64,000 nt of DNA from Australimonas brisbanensis. Lineage in GTDB: Bacteria; Chloroflexota; Dehalococcoidia; Lucifugimonadales; Australimonadaceae. Each line of letters begins with the position of its first letter. Position 1 is the first letter of the stretch. The translations under genes were made by a program, and so were the position numbers. The notes beneath the pieces were generated by a model that was not told where the DNA came from, did no database searches, and was given only the letters and a program-made list of their open reading frames with translations. Below, piece by piece: positions 61,675 through 64,000 of this stretch. Location: assembly GCA_038147155.1 (NCBI GenBank), contig JAYQTA010000007.1, positions 62,001 to 126,000 of the forward strand, written 5' to 3'.

Positions 61675-62693
61675 GAGGCAAGGAGCGTTCCGGGAACCCG
61701 CCGCCGTCGCTGCGCCGCCAGCTCCTCTCGCCACAGACCGCCCTCTCCCTGGTGGCCCTGGCCGGGCTGGTGGCGCTGCTGGTGTGGCGGTTCGACATCG
61801 CCTGGTCGGCCACCTACGACGCGGTGCGCCACCTGGACCCGCGCTGGTACCTGGCCGCCGTGGCCGTCCACTACGTCACGTTCGTCTTCCGGGGCGCGCG
61901 CTGGCGGGTGCTGCTGGGCAACGCCACCCGCTCCGATGAGCACCCGCCCCGGCTCCCCTCAGCGCTGGGCGCGGGTTACATCATCCTCATCTCTTGGTTC
62001 GCCAATTCGGTCACCTGGTTCCGCATGGGCGATGCCTACCGTGCCTACGCCTACACCCAGGACTCGGGCCTGGCCTTCACCCGCTCCATGGGGGTGGTGC
62101 TGGCCGACCGGCTGGTGGACCTGGTGGTGGTGATCGTCCTCATGGGCGCGGGGATGGGGGTGCTGGTGGCCGGAGGGCAGGTGCACCCCCCACTGCTGCT
62201 GGTGCTGATGGGCGGCGCGCTGCTGGGCGCGGTGGCGGTGGGGCTGGCGGGCATGGTGCTGGCCAAGCGCTGGGTCGCCCCCCGGCTGCCCGCCAGGGTG
62301 GGCGAGGTCTATCATCGGTTCCACGACGCGACGCTGGGCTCCCTGCGGCGCATCCCCCTGGTGCTGGCGCTGGGGGTGGCGGGCTGGCTGTGCGAGGCGG
62401 GGCGCCTGGCGCTGGTGATCCAGGCCGTGGGCGTGAACGTTGCGCTGGGGCTGGTGCTGTTCGTCCCCATGGCCAACGGGCTGCTCACGGCGGTGCCGCT
62501 GACGCCGGGCGGGCTGGGCGTGGTGGAGACGGGCGTCTCCGGCCTGCTGCGGCTGGAGCTGGCCGTGGAGCTGGCCATCGCGGTGGCGCTGGTGGACCGC
62601 ACCATCAGCTACCTGTCCGTGGTGCTGGCGGGCGGGGTCGCCTTCGCCGTGCGTCAATTGAGGCTGGCGCGCAGGAACCTGCGCGGCGTCTGA
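61671..62693 (+). CDS. Lysylphosphatidylglycerol synthase-type membrane protein (UPF0104)
   Basis: A 340-residue protein with about eight membrane spans. FRGARWRVLLGN, FRMGDAYRAYAY, VLADRLVDLVVV and PLTPGGLGVVETGVSGLL match the LPG_synthase_TM (flippase-like) domain. The C-terminal aminoacyl-transferase domain of MprF is absent, so it may be a lipid flippase or glycolipid-related protein. ATG 61671 overlaps the rsmG stop (ATGA). Confidence 0.88.
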   Translation: MRGKERSGNPPPSLRRQLLSPQTALSLVALAGLVALLVWRFDIAWSATYDAVRHLDPRWYLAAVAVHYVTFVFRGARWRVLLGNATRSDEHPPRLPSALGAGYIILISWFANSVTWFRMGDAYRAYAYTQDSGLAFTRSMGVVLADRLVDLVVVIVLMGAGMGVLVAGGQVHPPLLLVLMGGALLGAVAVGLAGMVLAKRWVAPRLPARVGEVYHRFHDATLGSLRRIPLVLALGVAGWLCEAGRLALVIQAVGVNVALGLVLFVPMANGLLTAVPLTPGGLGVVETGVSGLLRLELAVELAIAVALVDRTISYLSVVLAGGVAFAVRQLRLARRNLRGV

Positions 62694-62717
62694 ACCGTAG
62701 TGAATTGAGGAGGAGCG

Positions 62718-63494
62718 ATGATCACCAATCCCGCTAAGGCCAAGCTGAAGGCCGGTGAGCCCCTGGTGGGCGTGTTCGTCAGCGTGGAGTCGCCCGCCAC
62801 CGTGGAGATCCTGGCACTGGCCGGGGTGGACTACATCATGGTGGACGGGGAGCACACCCCGGTGACGCCGTGGGAGGCCGTCTCGCTCTTCCGGGCGGCG
62901 GACGCGCAGGGCGTCTCGGCCTTCGCCCGCATCGGCGAGAACTCCCAGCAGGTCATCGCCAAGTTCATGGACGCCGGGTGCGCGGGCGTGATGATGCCCA
63001 TGGTCAACTCCGGCGCCGACGCCAAGCGCGTGGTGGACGCGGTGAAGTACCCGCCGCTGGGGCGTCGCGGCCTGGCGGGCGTGCGCGCCAACGACTGGGG
63101 CATGGGCATGGGCATGGGCGAGTACGTGGCCGAGGCCAACGAGCGCTCCATGGTCATGGTGCAGATCGAGACCAACGAGGGCATCGCCAACGCCGACGAG
63201 ATCATCAACACCCCCGGCGTCGATGCCGTGTTCCTGGGCCCCTCGGACCTGTCCGTCGCCTTCGGCGTGCCAGGCCAGACCAAGCACCCCAAGGTGCTGG
63301 AGGCCATCGAGTCGCTCACCAAGCGCATCAACGCCAAGGGCCTGGCTGCCGGGACCATCGCGCGCGACCCCGCCGAGTACGCCTACTGGCGCGATAGGGG
63401 CGTGCAGATATTGATGACCGGCGCCAATGCGTTCCTGGCCTCCGCCGCGAAGGCCTACATCGAAGGCGCGCGCGCCTACGAGGAGGGGCGCTGA
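62718..63494 (+). CDS. HpcH/HpaI-family aldolase
   Basis: A 258-residue class II pyruvate aldolase-type TIM barrel. DYIMVDGEHTPVTP, MMPMVNSGADAKRVV, QIETNEGIANADEI and VFLGPSDLSVAFGV are conserved. The family cleaves 4-hydroxy-2-oxoacids or 2-dehydro-3-deoxyglucarate. Its stop overlaps the ATG of the next gene (TGATG), so it pairs with a HIBADH/GarR-type reductase, suggesting an aldolase plus tartronate-semialdehyde reductase route as in glucarate breakdown. Confidence 0.9.
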   Translation: MITNPAKAKLKAGEPLVGVFVSVESPATVEILALAGVDYIMVDGEHTPVTPWEAVSLFRAADAQGVSAFARIGENSQQVIAKFMDAGCAGVMMPMVNSGADAKRVVDAVKYPPLGRRGLAGVRANDWGMGMGMGEYVAEANERSMVMVQIETNEGIANADEIINTPGVDAVFLGPSDLSVAFGVPGQTKHPKVLEAIESLTKRINAKGLAAGTIARDPAEYAYWRDRGVQILMTGANAFLASAAKAYIEGARAYEEGR

Positions 63495-64000
63495 TGACCC
63501 AGAAAGCCAGCATACCAGCGAACCAGCGCGAGACGGTCGGCGTGGTGGGCACGGGCATCATGGGCGCCCCCATGGCCCGCAACCTGGCCAAGGCCGGGTT
63601 CAGCGTCATCGCCTACAACCGCACCCGCGCCCGCGCCGAGGCCCTGGCCGCCGACGAAGTGCGCGTGGCCGACTCCATCGCGCAGGTGGGGCGCGAGGCG
63701 TCCGTGGTCATCACCATGGTGCCGGACACCCCCGACGTGCTGGAGGTGGTGGAGGGGCCAGGCGGCCTTGCGGAGAGCATGGCCCGCGGCTCCCTGCTCA
63801 TCGACATGTCCACCATCTCCCCCGCGCATACGCGCGCACTGGCCGGACGGCTGGAGGCCAAGGGGATCGCCCTGCTGGACGCGCCCGTCTCCGGCGGGAG
63901 TTGGGGCGCCCAGCAGGGCACCCTCGCCATCATGGTGGGGGGGGCGCCGGAGGCGTTCACGCGGGCCATGCCGGTGTTCGAGGCCATGGGCAAGACCATC
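63494..64000 (+). CDS. NAD(P)-dependent oxidoreductase, HIBADH/GarR family (C-terminus outside window)
   Basis: The first 169 residues of a beta-hydroxyacid dehydrogenase: GVVGTGIMGAPMARNLAKAG, then ALLDAPVSGGSWGAQQGTL and MVGGAPEAF. The DAPVSGG motif matches classic tartronate-semialdehyde reductase and HIBADH more closely than the DAPVSGTG of the two paralogues at 3.8-5.8 kb. Coupled to the aldolase upstream. Confidence 0.92.
   Translation, partial: MTQKASIPANQRETVGVVGTGIMGAPMARNLAKAGFSVIAYNRTRARAEALAADEVRVADSIAQVGREASVVITMVPDTPDVLEVVEGPGGLAESMARGSLLIDMSTISPAHTRALAGRLEAKGIALLDAPVSGGSWGAQQGTLAIMVGGAPEAFTRAMPVFEAMGKTI

Overview
The window is a very GC-rich bacterial chromosome segment with dense, short-spaced operons, GTG/ATG starts behind AGGAGG-like sites, and a 16S rRNA 3' end carrying the matching anti-Shine-Dalgarno. 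Several traits together point to Chloroflexota (Dehalococcoidia/SAR202-like or a relative), though this is an inference: a 16S gene not followed by 23S, a Ycf45-type AAA/R3H protein, FmdB with a Ser-rich tail under a CIRCE operator, a B-box/membrane protein, archaeal-type PEP carboxylase, an LLM flavin oxidoreductase, and several HIBADH and SDR paralogues. No phage, insertion sequence or CRISPR array was seen.

Layout. 1-3.2 kb: Lhr-type helicase (minus, runs off the left edge), then an RRM protein with its own promoter and terminator. 3.8-7.0 kb: two tandem HIBADH-family dehydrogenases and an aldo/keto reductase. 7.2-9.7 kb: DUF998-like and TauE membrane proteins, Era, a 52-aa GNAT-tail fragment and tRNA-Gly(CCC). 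10.1-16.1 kb: B-box protein, plsY, PHP phosphatase, YmdB-type phosphoesterase, rny, recA and rpsU, all minus. 16.2-21.1 kb: CIRCE-fmdB, dtd, nadE and two tandem SDR genes, the first with a frameshift. 21.4-28.1 kb: parA plus a small RHH-like gene, ppc, thiolase, HAD phosphatase, a membrane protein and an LLM oxidoreductase. 28.3-32.4 kb: fur/zur-znuABC operon and an MFS transporter.

32.4-34.5 kb: tRNA-Ile and 16S rRNA (minus), the 16S flanked by a 28-bp processing stem and preceded by a clear promoter. 34.5-51.0 kb is almost entirely minus-strand housekeeping: tmk, AAA/R3H, GNAT-like, pdxT, pdxS (apparent 1-nt deletion near the start), proS, DEAD-box helicase, ispG, rseP, dxr, cdsA, uppS, frr, pyrH, tsf, rpsB. 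51.1-55.7 kb: family-5 uracil-DNA glycosylase, apt, a cupredoxin lipoprotein, a 58-aa membrane protein, a DUF6232-like protein and cimA behind an isoleucine T-box. 56-64 kb: MGH1-type glycosidase, a 974-aa FAD/Fe-S dehydrogenase, a membrane-anchored BlaI-like regulator, rsmG, an LPG-synthase-type membrane protein, an HpcH aldolase and a third HIBADH-family gene cut by the right edge.

The most unusual signal is a family of dispersed intergenic repeats, eight loci with about ten modules. Each is a chain of short GC-rich hairpins whose stems change in both arms together, which argues for a structured RNA or DNA element. They sit only between genes, in either orientation, in two correlated subtypes and often as composites with a second module. 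I do not recognise this family.
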